DNA from: Abelmoschus esculentus
Lineage: Eukaryota; Streptophyta; Magnoliopsida; Malvales; Malvaceae
Length of the DNA stretch: 64,000 bases
Assembly: GCA_035048815.1 (NCBI GenBank)
Contig: JAUCBN010000034.1
Coordinates: 7,914,737-7,978,736 of the forward strand
Reading direction: 5' to 3'
Shown here: positions 12,018-23,780 of the stretch, one piece after another
How positions within the stretch are numbered: position 1 is the stretch's first letter
Layout of the letters: each line of letters begins with the position of its first letter
The notes under the pieces: generated by a model
The model's input: only the letters and a program-made list of their open reading frames with translations
Told to the model about the DNA's origin: nothing
The model's database searches: none
Made by a program: the position numbers and the translations under genes

Positions 12018-12632
12018 CTATTGCGAATCAGTGATGTTGGATGTAAAATGGCATGCCCCTAAGCGGAAATTGGTAGTTTGGACTTCATCAATAAGTCTTG
12101 CAATTAATTGAACTCGTTTTATAAATGATTTTGCAAGACCATTTTGTGTATGAACATGAGCTACAAGATGTTCAACATTAGATCCAATTGACATGCAAAA
12201 ATTATCAAAAGCTTGAGAAGTAAATTCACCAGCATTATTAAGACAAATTGTCTTTATGGGAGAATCTAGAAAATATGCTCGTAATTTTATTAATTGAGCA
12301 AATAACCTCACAAATGTCGAGTTGCAGGTTGATAACAATGATACTTGAGACCATCTAGTCGATGCATCAATTAAAATCATAAAATATCTAAATGGTTCAC
12401 AAGAAGGGTGTATGGGCCTACATATATCACCCTGTATCCGTTCTAGAAAATTAATAGATCCATAATCTATTTTAGCTGGTGATGGTCGAATAATTAATGT
12501 GCCTTTAGAGAAAGTGTCATATAAAAAGGCATTACTTTGAATAATCTCTTGGTTCTTCAATGAGTGACCATATGAATTCTCAATAATTTTCGCATCATAA
12601 TCGAAACGGGATGGCTTAACCGGTCGTGCCAA
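12018..12632 (-). pseudogene. Copia integrase core with two substituted catalytic residues
   Basis: A 204-codon open frame covers the retroviral-type integrase core, which joins element DNA to the chromosome. The first catalytic Asp is in a GDICRPIHP context near residue 69. The second, normally Asp in an LDNAGEF context, reads Asn (CLNNAGEF). The catalytic Glu, normally in NGLAES, reads Lys (NGLAKS). The triad is therefore D-N-K instead of D-D-E. Both changes are G to A on the coding strand. The frame is long but enzymatically dead, showing that length alone does not mean function. Confidence 0.8.
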
Positions 12633-12660
12633 ATAATAAAGTTATCAGTAAACTTATAGT

Positions 12661-12969
12661 TTACACTAACATGTGCTTCAATTGCACTAATTCTTGGGTA
12701 GTATAATCTGGATGATAGTGCATGTATTTTTTTAGCACTTTCTTGTTGCCTTGAGTTATACTCGTAATATAGAGATATTCAGCATCTCCTTGACTAACAC
12801 TCTCAATATGATATCCAGTTTTGCGAATATCTTTAAAACTTAATAAGTTTCTTTCCGACTTTGGAGAGTATAGCGCATCTTGAATACGGAATAAAGTTCC
12901 ATTTGACAATAAAATATGCGCTCTTCCAGAGCCTTCTATGATATTAACATTTCTGGATATAGTACTCAA
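12661..12969 (-). pseudogene. Copia protease tail and pre-integrase region
   Basis: A 102-codon minus-strand frame with GRAHILLSNGTLFRIQDALY and NLLSFKDIRKTGYHIES, the conserved block after the aspartic protease in Ale-type Copia, followed by a degraded pre-integrase zinc-finger region. The protease active-site segment itself would lie near 13000-13070 in a broken frame. Confidence 0.7.
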
Positions 12970-13107
12970 ATTATTTCCTTGAATTGTTAAATGGGGAAAA
13001 AATTCTTATGCTTAAGTATAGTATGAGTACTTGCACTGTCTGCTAAACATAAGTCGTCACCAATTTTTTCATATTGTATTTGTGACGTAATTATATTCTT
13101 CAAAGAG

Positions 13108-13170
13108 TAAATAAATAAATAAATGTTACAACAATATTTGAAATAAATAAATAAATAAATAACATCAATG
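13108..13170. repeat. (AAAT)n tetranucleotide repeats within the Copia
   Basis: Two runs of AAAT/TAAA units (about 13108-13124 and 13142-13161) expanded inside the protease-coding region, destroying the frame there. Confidence 0.7.
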
Positions 13171-13274
13171 ATTTTAATAAAGTAAACATGATTTTTATTC
13201 TTGAAAAAATTCCATGATAAAATAATAATATCTTCCTATAAACATAACATAAATATAAAATTAATTAAAAGACA

Positions 13275-14320
13275 TCAAATACTCCTCTTAGGAGATATGA
13301 GAAAATCATTAACTTCTATATTTATAATGCCATAATTGTCTTGGCCACTACTGGAAATACCATAATCATCTTTGTGAAGGCCATAATCATCTTTTTCATT
13401 GATATAAACAAAATTTGTTTCAACTCCTTTTCCTTTACCACTTATTGATTGTTGGTAAAGGTCTACAAGATGTTTTGGCGTACGACAAGCACGACCCCAA
13501 TGATTTTTGCTGCCACATCGATGACACATAGATTCCTCTTTCTTGGATTGATCTTTTGCACCATTGTCATCCTTATTGTTCCACTTGTGGTGGGTATAGT
13601 TACTTTTAAAATGACCACCTCGTCTATGTCCTCGATTGTGGCTATGACCACGTTCACACCCATAGCTATGACCATGATTATTGGTGTAGCCTTTATTTTT
13701 TTTCCGCTATAGAATGTCGCATCCGCTTCAGGGAATGGAGTGGAGCCTGTTGGGCGATATTCATGATTTTTCTTGAGCAACTCATTATTTTGCTCAGCTA
13801 CAAGAAGGCAAGAAATTAACTCAGAATATTTCTTAAAGCCTTTTTCACCATATTGTGTTTGAAGGACAACATTTTTGGCATGAAAAGTGGAGTATGTTTT
13901 TTCTAACATATCCTCATCAGTAATATTTTGACCACATAACTTCAATGGTGAAGTAATTCGAAACATAGCAGAGTTATACTCGCTTACTGATTTAAAATCT
14001 TGCAATCTTAGATGCAACCAATCATATCATGCTTTAGGCAGAATAACGGTTTTTTGGTGGTCATATCGTTCCTTTAGATTATTCCAAAGAATAAGAGGAT
14101 CTTTCACCGTTAAATATTTAGATTTCAACCCCTCATGGAGGTGACGGCGAAGAAGTAGCATGGCTCTAGCCTTATTTTGAACAGATTCTGCATTCCCCTC
14201 TTTAATAGTATTTCCAATGGCATTTGCATCTAGATGTATTTCGGCATCTAAGATCCAGGATAAATAATTCTTTCCGAAAATATCAAGAGCCACAAACTCA
14301 ATTTTTGCAAGACTTGTCAT
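13275..14320 (-). pseudogene. Copia gag with zinc knuckle, broken
   Basis: ATG at 14320. Frame one (14320-14027) has the DUF4219/UBN2-type gag start with FVALDIFGKNYLSWILDAEI and ends at a TGA that replaces an Arg codon between LPKA and YDW; the frame continues from 14017 with HLRLQDFKSVSEYNSAMFRI. A frameshift near 13700 moves reading to the frame carrying CHRCGSKNHWGRAC (near 13530-13490), a CX2CX4HX4C zinc knuckle that binds element RNA. CGA to TGA at the stop is a CpG transition. Confidence 0.75.
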
Positions 14321-14770
14321 TGATATACTATAAAAGACAAATAAAAAAATAGATCAACTATAAATTAATATAAGAATGAATCTAAAAAATTATTTTTACG
14401 TTATATCAATATCTTTAAAATATATATATATACAAACAAACAAGATTTAATCCTCATACGTGGCATTGTTAAATCAGTCCACAAGGTCCTTTAAAAAGAA
14501 CCTCCTTTGAGACCAGTAATCTCGTAGAATGAGATGTCCAGCCAATATACTCGGATTAAATTATCAAAATAAAATATTAATGACATTAAATAAATGCATA
14601 ATAATATTAGACAAAAACAAAAATATACACATGAAAAAGAAAAAAATTATAATCATCATCGTTTATATATTATTTTATAAATTAAAATATATAAGATGAA
14701 AAATAGCATACCGAGTAAATCTTTGAAGAAACTTGGAATTAAAATCTTCAGCAAACTCGTGTTAATAACG

Positions 14771-14999
14771 TGTTATGAATAAAATAAAGAGCAAGAATAG
14801 ATGAATAAAGATGAGAGAAAAGGGAGAGATTTTATTGTATTCTCAAAGTATAGTTGTGTACAATATTTCCTCCAAAAATCTATATTTATAGACATAAGAT
14901 GAAAACCCTAATTTCAATAGGTATTAACCCTAATAATAAAGTCCATGAAAGCTTCCTCTAATACATGGATATTCGTCATAAATAAAATATTATTTAACA
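14771..14999 (-). mobile_element. 5' LTR of the Ale-type Copia
   Basis: 229 bp; on the minus strand it starts TGTTAAATAATAT and ends TTCATAACA. It contains the box TATAAATATAGATTTTTGG (promoter) and a CAATAAAATC near its 3' end (polyadenylation-like). It is clearly the same family as the solo LTR at 41594-41830: long stretches such as TTAGGGTTTTCATCTTATG are identical. Confidence 0.8.
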
Positions 15000-16072
15000 C
15001 ATATATAAATTTTTAGATTAATTTCTTATATTTTTACCTCACATTTACCATTGTTATTACTTCTTGGATTTAATTTCTTATATTTTTTTAATATATATTC
15101 ATATTTTGTTAACCTTTTAATAACACATACCTTATAAATAAAGACATTTAAATTTAAATTTTTTAAGATGAATATCATCCTCTTTTCTACTTAACTCATT
15201 CTTTAAATTTTTAATTTCTTATATTTAGATTATCTAATGTAGGAAATGAATTATAGAACGTAAACATATGTTTCAAGAAAAATAATTTAAAATACGTGAA
15301 TGAAATACAATATAAAGCACGAGGAACCCAAAAATCATATATTTTACGGATACAGTTAATTTAACACGAAATTTTTAGGAAGAGTATTATGTTTTTTTTA
15401 TTGAGACCACTAATTGAATAATTATTTTTGAATTTAAAATAAGGAACAATCGTATTAAAAAATTATGCTTTACATAGAACTATTCCGCTTATTTTGAAGA
15501 GTATCGTGTTATATCATATATTCATATATAATTTCTTAGATTAATTTTTTATAATTTATAATAGTTGAAGTTACTGAAATTCAGGTCACCTATGTGGAAT
15601 ACCTTTTTTATTATTTTTGAACATATGTTTCAAGAATCATATGTTAAAATATTGGGAACGAAAAGACAGATGAGTCGATTTTAGGTTGGTCTCGAGTTTA
15701 ATTTTTAGAATTTAATTTTTTAAGATTTTTGAATTTTGACTCTTTTATTAAATCATGTTTGAACAAATTCGAAACAAATTATTTAGGATTGAATTTTTAA
15801 GCTCTTTTTTAATCTATTTTTTTTAAATATAAACTTCTGTCATTTTAATAAGTTGGATTTGAACGAGTCAAACTCAGACATTTTAAGGTCATTTTTTTCC
15901 TCGGATTCATTTTGTCACCCCCAAATTGGCCCAGTTTTTACAGTTATGGGCCCAAAATGTTTATCCACAGTTCGGCCTCCATTTCCTAAACCACAGTTTG
16001 CCGAAAGGGAAACAAAAGATCTTTATTCCAAAAATGACACACATTAATATTAAATACTACAATTGAAAAAAT
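15000..16072. other. AT-rich intergenic DNA, nothing recognised
   Basis: No repeat boundary, RNA gene or conserved protein could be supported. 15853-16047 holds a 64-codon frame without any recognisable motif. Confidence 0.5.
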
Positions 16073-16332
16073 ATATTCTCCGTCCCATAAATAATGTTTT
16101 TTTATTGAATTTTTGAAAGTTAATTTTTTTTAAAATTTTGATTATAATTATAGTAAATATTTTAAATAATTAAATTTTATAAATTATATATTTAAAATCT
16201 ATTTAATTAGAGGTTTTTAAAATATATTTTTTATATTTTTATCAATAATAAATTTTAAATAATTATGAGTCAAAGTTAAAAAATTTGACAAAGAAAATAA
16301 TAAAAGATACTATTTATAGGACAGAGGGAATA
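16073..16332. mobile_element. Mariner-like (Stowaway-type) MITE, degenerate
   Basis: The left end ATTCTCCGTCCCATAAATAA and right end ATTTATAGGACAGAGGGAAT are near inverse complements of each other. They match the well-known plant CTCCGTCCC / GGGACGGAG termini of Tc1/Mariner MITEs. Length is about 260 bp and the flanks are TA-rich. Confidence 0.7.
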
Positions 16333-16609
16333 TATATTTACGTTTAATATTAAAATAAATATTCAAATTATTTAATTTTTAGGTGTTTAAATTATCATTT
16401 TTGTTTCTTTTAAAATCAATCAATGCATCTATTTTGATAAAAAAAAATAATTGGGAACCTAAAAAAATTAAAAATCTTAAGAACATAAAAGAAAAAATAT
16501 GATTGTTTAAATATTTATTTTGATATTTAACTTCATATTTATAACTTTTAATATATATTATAAGTGAATCAAATGAAAATATATTATAAAATAAATTAAA
16601 TCATATAAT

Positions 16610-16777
16610 ATTTTTTTGAATCAGTTACAATAGTTATAGTAGTATCTGTTTTAGAGTGTACTCTCAACTATTGGACATTGATCGTTCAATCACTATGGTG
16701 ACATTACTGGTGCTTGAACTCATGACCTCTAATAACAACAACCGTTCCTTTAACCACTGGCGCTAAATAATTCGTAC
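16610..16777 (-). mobile_element. tRNA-derived SINE, copy 1
   Basis: On the minus strand: A-box-like TTTAGCGCCAGTGGTTAA, B-box-like GAGTTCAAGCACCAG, an ATTGAACGATC body, an AACAGATACTACT tail block and a T/A-rich 3' end. Same order and about 170-bp length as copies 2 and 3. Confidence 0.75.
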
Positions 16778-16964
16778 AAATCGTATAATATTTTTCATCT
16801 TCTAAAATAATTTAATAATAGATATTTAATTCATTAAATATCACATGTAATAAATGTATCATATATATATTTTAAATTAATTATTTGATTTAATACAACT
16901 AAACTTCCAACATAATCACAAGTCTCAACTTTAACATTATTTTTTTTAGCAATCCTCAACCTCA

Positions 16965-17134
16965 TTTTTTTTAAACAAGCTAATAGTGATTACAAGTAGT
17001 ATCTGTTCTAGAATATAGTCTCCATCATTTGATATTGATCGCTCAATCACTCTGTTGGCATCGCTGGTGCTCGAACCCGTGACCTCTAGGAACATCAACC
17101 GTTCCTTTAACCATTTGGGCTAGAGGGTTCGTGC
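16965..17134 (-). mobile_element. tRNA-derived SINE, copy 2
   Basis: On the minus strand: A-box-like CTAGCCCAAATGGTTAA, B box GGGTTCGAGCACCAG, then GTGATTGAGCGATCAATATC, AACAGATACTACT and an A-rich end. This copy has the best B box. Transcription would be by RNA polymerase III; mobilisation depends on LINE enzymes supplied elsewhere. Confidence 0.8.
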
Positions 17135-17542
17135 AGCAATCCTCAACTTCAACATTAAAGAGAAAGGGTAGGGAAATAGAAACAAAAGAAAAGAAAAAAA
17201 GCATGAAAATTCATCTTTGACTTTTCCTTGCCCCTTCCTCACCTTTTAAAAGCTTTTTTTTATCTATAATTTTAGTGCGAAAAATTATTTGACTTTGAGG
17301 TTGTTTAAACTTTGATTGATTTTTTATTTTTAATATTTATTTTGATTTAGAGTTTGTTTTAATATTTAAAGTTTTAAAATTAAAATATATAAAATTATAT
17401 GATTCAATAGGATTTAGAATTTAAAATTACATACAATACCAAAAATATGATTGACATTTGATTAGATTGTCAATTTAATCCTTTTATTCCTTTTTTAAGC
17501 AATTTATCTCTGAGCATTTTATTTTAGGGAACAACGTCCCTT

Positions 17543-17713
17543 TATAGAGCTTTCTAGCTCAAGTAGTTAACGGAACGATTGTTGTTCTTAGAGGTCATGG
17601 GTTCGAGCACCAGTAATTGCAGCAAAGTGATTGAGCGATAATGTCAAATGGTTAAGATTATCTTCTAGAACATATACTACTTTAATCGTTATTAGCTAAA
17701 TCAGAAAAAAAAA
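17543..17713 (+). mobile_element. tRNA-derived SINE, copy 3
   Basis: Plus strand: A-box-like CTAGCTCAAGTAGTTAA, B box GGGTTCGAGCACCAG, GTGATTGAGCGATAATGTC body, AACATATACTACT tail block, ending in a run of A (17704-17713). It lies in opposite orientation to copies 1 and 2. Confidence 0.8.
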
Positions 17714-18720
17714 GTCAATAAATTAATGTTAAATGACTTGAAATGATATATAAAACCTATATGATAATGCATGCTAACATAACCTTATCATATAGCTAAA
17801 TGTGTTGATTTGACAGAATAACACATAGGTCAAAAATTATTTTTTCGGATAACGTTTCATTTTATCAAGTTATTTATCGTCATTGGACTAGTAATTTTTA
17901 TTTACGAATGAATCACTTTGACCTATATGAACTTTTGAATATCCAATATGATTTTTACTTTTTAAATTGAATATTTAATCTAATTTTTTTTTTCAAATTG
18001 AATACAAATTCTCAAAATTTATATTTTAAATTATTCAAAAATCTAAAAATAAAATTAAGCCTTTAGGCTTTAATCTGTCTAGTACTCTCAGTATCTCACG
18101 GTCCGTATGTTATTTCTAATGTAATTAATATTGTTGCTGTCTAGAGTATTTGTTATTTACTGTAATTTGTGTTGCTTGGGTCATATTTACTTAGTTGCTT
18201 TCGTCATATTTGTGTAATTAATTCTAAGTATAATATATTTACATTGCTGTAAGTACAACTAATTAAAATAATATCTAACTATAATGGATTTATACCGATA
18301 TAATTATTATTAACTAAAAACAACTCACTTATGAATTAAAATATATTTGGAGGCTCTAAGTATAAGATCGTAAAACTTAATATATACATTGATATAAATT
18401 TTCACTTGAATGCTAGATTTAATAATTAAATAGTTTATTTTGTACGAATATATATAAATTCTGGATGAATATAATGTCACGAAATATAAAAATTAAATCT
18501 ATTTTTTTATCAAATTAAATTAATTTTGAATTTAGATATCAAAAATCTAATTTAAAATTTAGATATCCGCTTTTTCAAATTAGATATAGACCAATATTTT
18601 TCTAATCTATTTTTTTTTAAATATTTTAATTTTTTCAATCATATATTATCCGTATCTGAAAATGCACAACCCGACTCTCTTAGGCCTTTGTTATATAATT
18701 CACTTGGAAAAAATGAGATC
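17714..18720. other. AT-rich intergenic DNA, nothing recognised
   Basis: No gene or repeat boundary could be supported. A TGTTATATAATTCACTTGG at 18690 faintly resembles the start of the Ale-type LTR in reverse orientation. Confidence 0.4.
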
Positions 18721-18886
18721 AACGGTCCTGATTACTTGGACCATTGATGACGTGATGAACAGGGTTCACCTAATAATCTCTCCTCTGCCCCCGGCTTTTC
18801 TCTTGCTTTACTAACATGCCATGGAAAAATTATTAGGTGAACCTTGTTCACCACGTCATCTATGGTCCCAATTAATCAGGACCGTT
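18721..18886. mobile_element. Long-hairpin (foldback) MITE
   Basis: Left arm 18721-18777 and right arm 18829-18886 are inverse complements at roughly 85-90% (AACGGTCCTGATTA / TAATCAGGACCGTT at the outer ends; GGTTCACCTAATAAT / ATTATTAGGTGAACC at the inner ends). The loop is 51 nt. No transposase. It abuts an Ale-type LTR fragment at 18887. Confidence 0.75.
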
Positions 18887-19055
18887 GGGTATACAATATA
18901 TTGAGATCGTTCTATACAATGCTTTCCCCAAAAGTTTATATTTATAGGCATAAGATGAAAACCTAATTTTAATGAATATTAAACCCTAATAATAAAACTC
19001 ATTAAAGTTTAACCTAATATATGGATATCCACTATAAATAAAGATATTAATAACA
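18887..19055 (-). mobile_element. Fragment of an Ale-type Copia LTR
   Basis: Aligns with the LTR at 14771-14999 from its middle to its end: ATTTATAGGCATAAGATGAA, ATTAAACCCTAATAATAAA, then GGATATCCACTATAAATAAA and terminal AATAACA. The part nearest 18887 is missing or displaced by the hairpin MITE. Confidence 0.65.
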
Positions 19056-19074
19056 CTTTCCTCGTATTATTACC

Positions 19075-19528
19075 AAAATAACTCTTTGTCTTCTTCCACA
19101 TCCCACACCTAAAATATGACCGTAGCCCAACAAAATTCTTAAAATCTTCGAAATTTACTTGATGAAAAAAAATATGGGTAAAGCTCCTTCATATAATCCC
19201 CAATTTTCCAAGTAACCTCTTCAATTCCATGACTCTTCTATAAAATCTTTACGAGGGTTATGTGATTGTTACGTAGCTCTTTGACTTTTTTATCAAGCAC
19301 TCTCACCATTTCTTCTTTAAAGATCATATCTTTAAAACATTCAACATAGTTGATGGAGCTCAAAGTAAAATATTAAAACATTAGACTAGTACGAGTTAAA
19401 CCAAATAAAGTTACAAATACACAGGGTCCTCCGAATACATAGTCTACTACATCTAAATATTTGTATTCTACCAAAAGGTCAATGTTAAAATCCATGCTTT
19501 GATGGTGCATCGCAATACTCGAACGACC
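19075..19528 (-). pseudogene. Chromovirus (Ty3/Gypsy) chromodomain remnant
   Basis: On the minus strand, between about 19330 and 19130, the translation gives VRVLDKKVKELRNNHITLVK, then a stop in place of a conserved Trp, then GIEEVTWKIGDYMKELYPY. This is the C-terminal integrase chromodomain of plant chromoviruses, which steers integration to heterochromatin. Only this tail is left. The rest is decayed LTR-like sequence split by the solo LTR beginning at 19529. Confidence 0.65.
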
Positions 19529-21648
19529 TGTAACCCCTAAATTTTAACTTAAGAAGTACGGTAGGTTAAAACTGTTGCTTTTAAAACTTTCATGTCAAGT
19601 AATTGCAAAAAGTGATTTAAAAACTAAATTTGTAAATTAAAAGATAAAAACACGATTAAAAAATAAAAACACGATTAAAAAAAGTAAATATTCTTATTTA
19701 AAATTAACAAATTTGAACAATTAGTTTTATGCATGAGGCTTAAATACATATCAATCCTTAATAATCCCAAAATAAAAATGTCTGTAAATAATTGTAATAA
19801 ACCGTATCCGAGAGAGATCTCCGAGTACCAACTCCTAGGGCCAGATATCTGAAAGAAAAAAACTAAAAGAATGAACTATAAAGCCCAGTGTGTCTCTAAA
19901 GTGCAGTAAAACATCACAATATCACTCAGTTCACAATCACATATAAAAAAATATCTTTCTGCTGTTAATAAACACAAAGAATGATGTATGCAATGTCACA
20001 TAAAATGCAATCTCATACCCCGAACACCAAATATAGTGGTGGCTAAACCAACCGATCGCTGTGGAGGTAGTTCCCCAGAACCCCTCACCCCTTATTTCTC
20101 CAAAACGATGTGTGGTAAAACCACCTTCCTCCGTACAATCCCCCCATGCACATACTATGCAATCAATATCACAATTCTCAAAAAGTCTTATCTCAGATAT
20201 TCGTATAGTATACGAATCACACAGTTCAGATAATCTGATCACAGTCTCATAAGGTAACTCAAGATCACAGTATCACATAGTATGTTCAATATCACAGTGT
20301 CACTATAAATAGATAATCACAGAACACAGAAAATCTAGCACAGAAAGAGGACACACATTTAAATTCATTTACCAATAACACAAGAAGATACATACATTTA
20401 GCACAAGAAAAGAAACCACATTTAAATTCATTTAACAATAGCACAAGAAGAAACACACATTTAACACAATAAGAAATATGTCAAATCTAGGAAGTTAACG
20501 TTAAAAACTTTACCCTCAAAACCAATTTATTTTATATTATTTCATAATAATTGTAAAATGTTCAAATACTTAATAATTCGTCAAAACCAAAAGTTAAAAT
20601 TATAATTAAAAATTGGTAACTTAAAAAGAGTTAAAATTCCCAAAATAAATTATCTTAAAAACTTATTAAAAATAATATTATAATCTGATGATTCAAATAA
20701 AATATCTATGTATACTGAAAATAACATTAATTCCCAAATGCATCAAACTTTCCAAAATAATAATAATAATATTTTGAATAACTAAAAGTTAGTTTTATAT
20801 TTAATAATAAAATAACCAAATAAAATATGAGATCTCAAAATCCGAAAAGTTGTATATATTTCTCAAATCACAATGATATGTATGCATGGAAACACAAGTA
20901 TGCAATCAAAGACACAATACAAAAATTAAACATGCCGACAAAACACGATTATTTTTCAAAACATAAAATATTAAACTTGTCACAAAAAATATTTTTTTTT
21001 GAAAAACAAAACAAAACAAATGTAGCACGAGTAAGAGAACACACCTTAGCCAAAGCGACTCAAATTACTGAATAACATAGTTTTGAACTCGAACAAAAAT
21101 AAAGAGTGAGAACAGAGGCTTTAGAAAATCTTGATAGAAGAAAATAATGTAGGGTTTTCTCTTTGATCATAATATGTATTTATAGAGAAAAATAATTGAT
21201 TCCAACTTGAATTAGAATTCTATTAAACCATAAAAAATTAATAAAATAATAATAATAAAAGATTATAGAATCTTAAAAGGATTTTCCTTCTTCGAAAGTA
21301 ACTTCAAATAATATATATAATATTAAACAAAGACTTTTGATAAAACAATAATTAAAATAAAATAATATTTTCAATAAAAAGATTGATTGTAGATAAACTA
21401 TTAATAAAAATAATAATTAATCTCAGTAAAAATAAAATTCAATTTAAAAGCAAATTAGTTTTCCAAAAGTCATTAAATCACTTTAACTTTTAATCTTTAA
21501 ATTCACATTTAAAACTTTCAAAACTTTATAATCTTATCTCAAAAATTTTCCCTTAAATTTTGAAAATCAATTTAAAAAAGAACTCAAATAAATTAGGGTT
21601 TCAGAAATTGGGAATATAAAAATTAGGAATAATTTTTAGGGTATTACA
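19529..21648. mobile_element. Gypsy-type solo LTR, 2.1 kb
   Basis: Starts TGTAACCCCTAAATTTT and ends AATTTTTAGGGTATTACA, near-perfect inverse ends typical of chromovirus LTRs. Flanks are CGACC (19524-19528) and TGACC (21649-21653), a 5-bp duplication with one change. No internal domain follows on either side, so it is a solo LTR left by LTR-LTR recombination. Orientation is not settled by sequence. Confidence 0.65.
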
Positions 21649-22636
21649 TGACCTATCAACTTGCGAATGGAAAACATTTGAACAACCTATCAAAAAGTCA
21701 ATGCTAAAATCCATGATTTTGAATGTTGAGCTATCAAAGCTCAATTGATACACGACCACTCGAACATGCTCCATATGAATCATAATTAAGTGAATCCTAA
21801 AAGATGCGATATTAAGGTAATATAAATAAATAGTGCTATTATAATCGCCTAAACACATGTTATGAACAATACAATATTTCAAATAACATAAATATGTCAA
21901 TAAGTAAACTAGGAGCGAAGACCAATGTCACCCGACATTTGAAATCTACCCATGCTTAGAATCTTACATTGATCTTATCAGAATCTCACATCAATTTTTT
22001 ACTCGAAATTTAACATTGAGTGAAGCTTTGAATCTTGCATCGAGCAAATATCATTATCTAAAATCTCACATCAGATGACCTTCATTTTATCACTCAAAAT
22101 CTCATATCGAATGGTCTTCTTTTGTTGCAACACTCCTTCACTGGATATATGGATCCCACCAAACAAAGACTCATAATCAAACAAATGCTCACACATGGCA
22201 TAATCACATATGATCCACCAAGGATCTTAAACTTTTCTAGCATAAGCTATCTATTTTTATCCAAACACAATATAAACCAATTAATTCATATAAGAAATTA
22301 GAAATACATTTTGTTGGTTTTATTATTCACTTTAATCAAAAGGCAGCCACTAAAACCTTAACCATAAATTATAAAAAACTCAAACTCAAAACATCAAAAC
22401 TTGAACAGATTGCTATGAACGTACTGGTATGCCTCCATGGACATTGCTACTCCTCTCTACGTATGGATATTCTTTCATGAGTCTAGATACCGGAATAAAG
22501 CTCAAAAGAATTAGAATAGTATGTGTATCAATACGTCTATATGGAATACCAAAATGCAAAATCGGTACACATAATGGTGTATCGATCCTAGAGCCTATAT
22601 TGATACACCTCATGATGTACTGGTACCCAATTTGGT
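21649..22636. repeat. Decayed LTR-type repeat, copy 3
   Basis: No gene. CAATGCTAAAATCCATG near 21690 matches the flank left of the solo LTR (19480), so both belong to one older element. 21770-22240 is the third copy of the repeat at 4848 and 8590. 22480-22630 has degenerate GTATCGAT words. It ends abruptly at 22636, where the Tat-like element begins. Confidence 0.45.
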
Positions 22637-23461
22637 TGATCCTGATTTGAGACCTTAGCTCTCCCCAAATTTTAGGTGGTACGATCGGGTCTTATTTTTA
22701 GGATTCGATTTAGTTAAAAATTTTAAAAGGAGTCGTGGTAGATCTTGGTGGGGAGTTCATCGGGGTTAGCCGTCCGAATTTTTAGGTATGTTTTCTTTTC
22801 CTTTCTTTTTATATTGTATTTTGAATATTTTTAATGAAAGTAATTGTTTATTAATTTTGTTGGTATTTTAAATTAATGTGTTATTTATGTTGTATTTATT
22901 TATGTTTTAGATTAATATCTTAATTGTTAGATTAATATTTATGTTATTATATATTTATTTATACTTTTATTTTATGTGATGTATTTAATTTATTTGTTGT
23001 TTAAGTTGCATAAATGATATTAATTTGTTGTATGCGGGCCCCTAAATTCGGTCGTAAGCGAGGCCAACTCCAGTGTAGTGGTGGTGGTTCGGACGCTTAT
23101 CTTCGGGTTTAGGTGCTTTAAAATAAATGCGCACATTTAATTAAAAATTAATTCGATCGTCAAATTAACCCGGAAAATTTAATATTAATGAAGCGGTAAT
23201 TAAACAAAGTACCAATTTTTGGGCGGTGTGGGGGTGCTAATCCTTCCCTATCAGTAACCGACTCCCGAACCCCAATTTTAAATCTCTGGTTTTACAGTAT
23301 CCGGTCTACCAAAACGGCCGGTGGCGACTCCAAATTTCTAAATCATTTTTAAACCGAAATCCCACATGGAAGACATTATTTTTAAAACGACACATCGAGA
23401 AATGTTTTCCAACACCGAAAAAGAATATTTTTAGCGACATATAATTTTTCAAATCGCTACA
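22637..23461 (+). mobile_element. First LTR of the Tat-like element, 5'-truncated
   Basis: 825 bp collinear with 29322-30145 of the other LTR, ending AATCGCTACA. It lacks the first 265 bp present in the second LTR, including the TATA box. The apparent TG start at 22637 is therefore a break and not the true terminus, which also explains why no target duplication is found. Confidence 0.7.
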
Positions 23462-23463
23462 GA

Positions 23464-23482
23464 TGACGACTCCGCTGGGGAG
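23464..23482 (+). promoter_or_regulatory. Primer-binding site, tRNA-Arg type
   Basis: TGACGACTCCGCTGGGGAG begins two bases after the LTR. Tat/Ogre elements carry TGGCGACTCYRCTGGGGA here; one base differs near the start. Confidence 0.7.
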
Positions 23483-23659
23483 AAATTTTGGTTTTTTTCA
23501 AAAACAAAAAAGAGAGCAAGCTTTTAAACGATTGCTGCTTTACTAATATTAAAGATTTTGGGCTAAAGCGACGATCAAATTAATTTTCAATTGAATTTGC
23601 GCTTTTATTTTTCCGCATTTAAAAATGACATTTAAACCCGTCTTTTTAAGTGGGGGAAA

Positions 23660-23780
23660 AGGCTAATGCTTTCGTGGAGATATCGTTCTCCCGTATGGGC
23701 CCTAGCCGAAGTACCTCTGGGGCTCCACTACCTTATGCTTTCGTAAGGATATCGTTCCTTCGTATGGGCATAAGCGAACA
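23660..23780 (+). repeat. Two-copy hairpin-bearing direct repeat in the leader
   Basis: ATGCTTTCGTGGAGATATCG at 23667 and ATGCTTTCGTAAGGATATCG at 23736 lie 69 bases apart, each followed by a TTC..CCGTATGGGC or CTTCGTATGGGC block. They lie a short way downstream of the primer-binding site, where packaging or dimerisation structures are usual; that role is an inference. Confidence 0.5.

Larger units (their letters stand above)
10815..14999 (-). mobile_element. Ale/Retrofit-type Copia retrotransposon, truncated in reverse transcriptase
   Basis: Reading the minus strand from 14999: 5' LTR (14999-14771), a short leader with a primer-binding region next to AACACGTTATTAACACGA (14772-14755), gag, zinc knuckle, protease, integrase, linker and the start of reverse transcriptase. 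Homology ends near 10815 in AT-rich DNA, so the second half of pol and the 3' LTR are missing. All coding parts carry stops or shifts. Confidence 0.85.

Noticed and set aside
19937..20252. Overlapping frames of 63-101 codons
   Set aside because: They lie inside the solo LTR, on both strands, with no domain.
22637..22650. TGATCCT as the true LTR start of the Tat-like element
   Set aside because: The second LTR continues 265 bases further left to a polypurine tract and TGTAATC; TGATCCT is only where the first LTR is broken.
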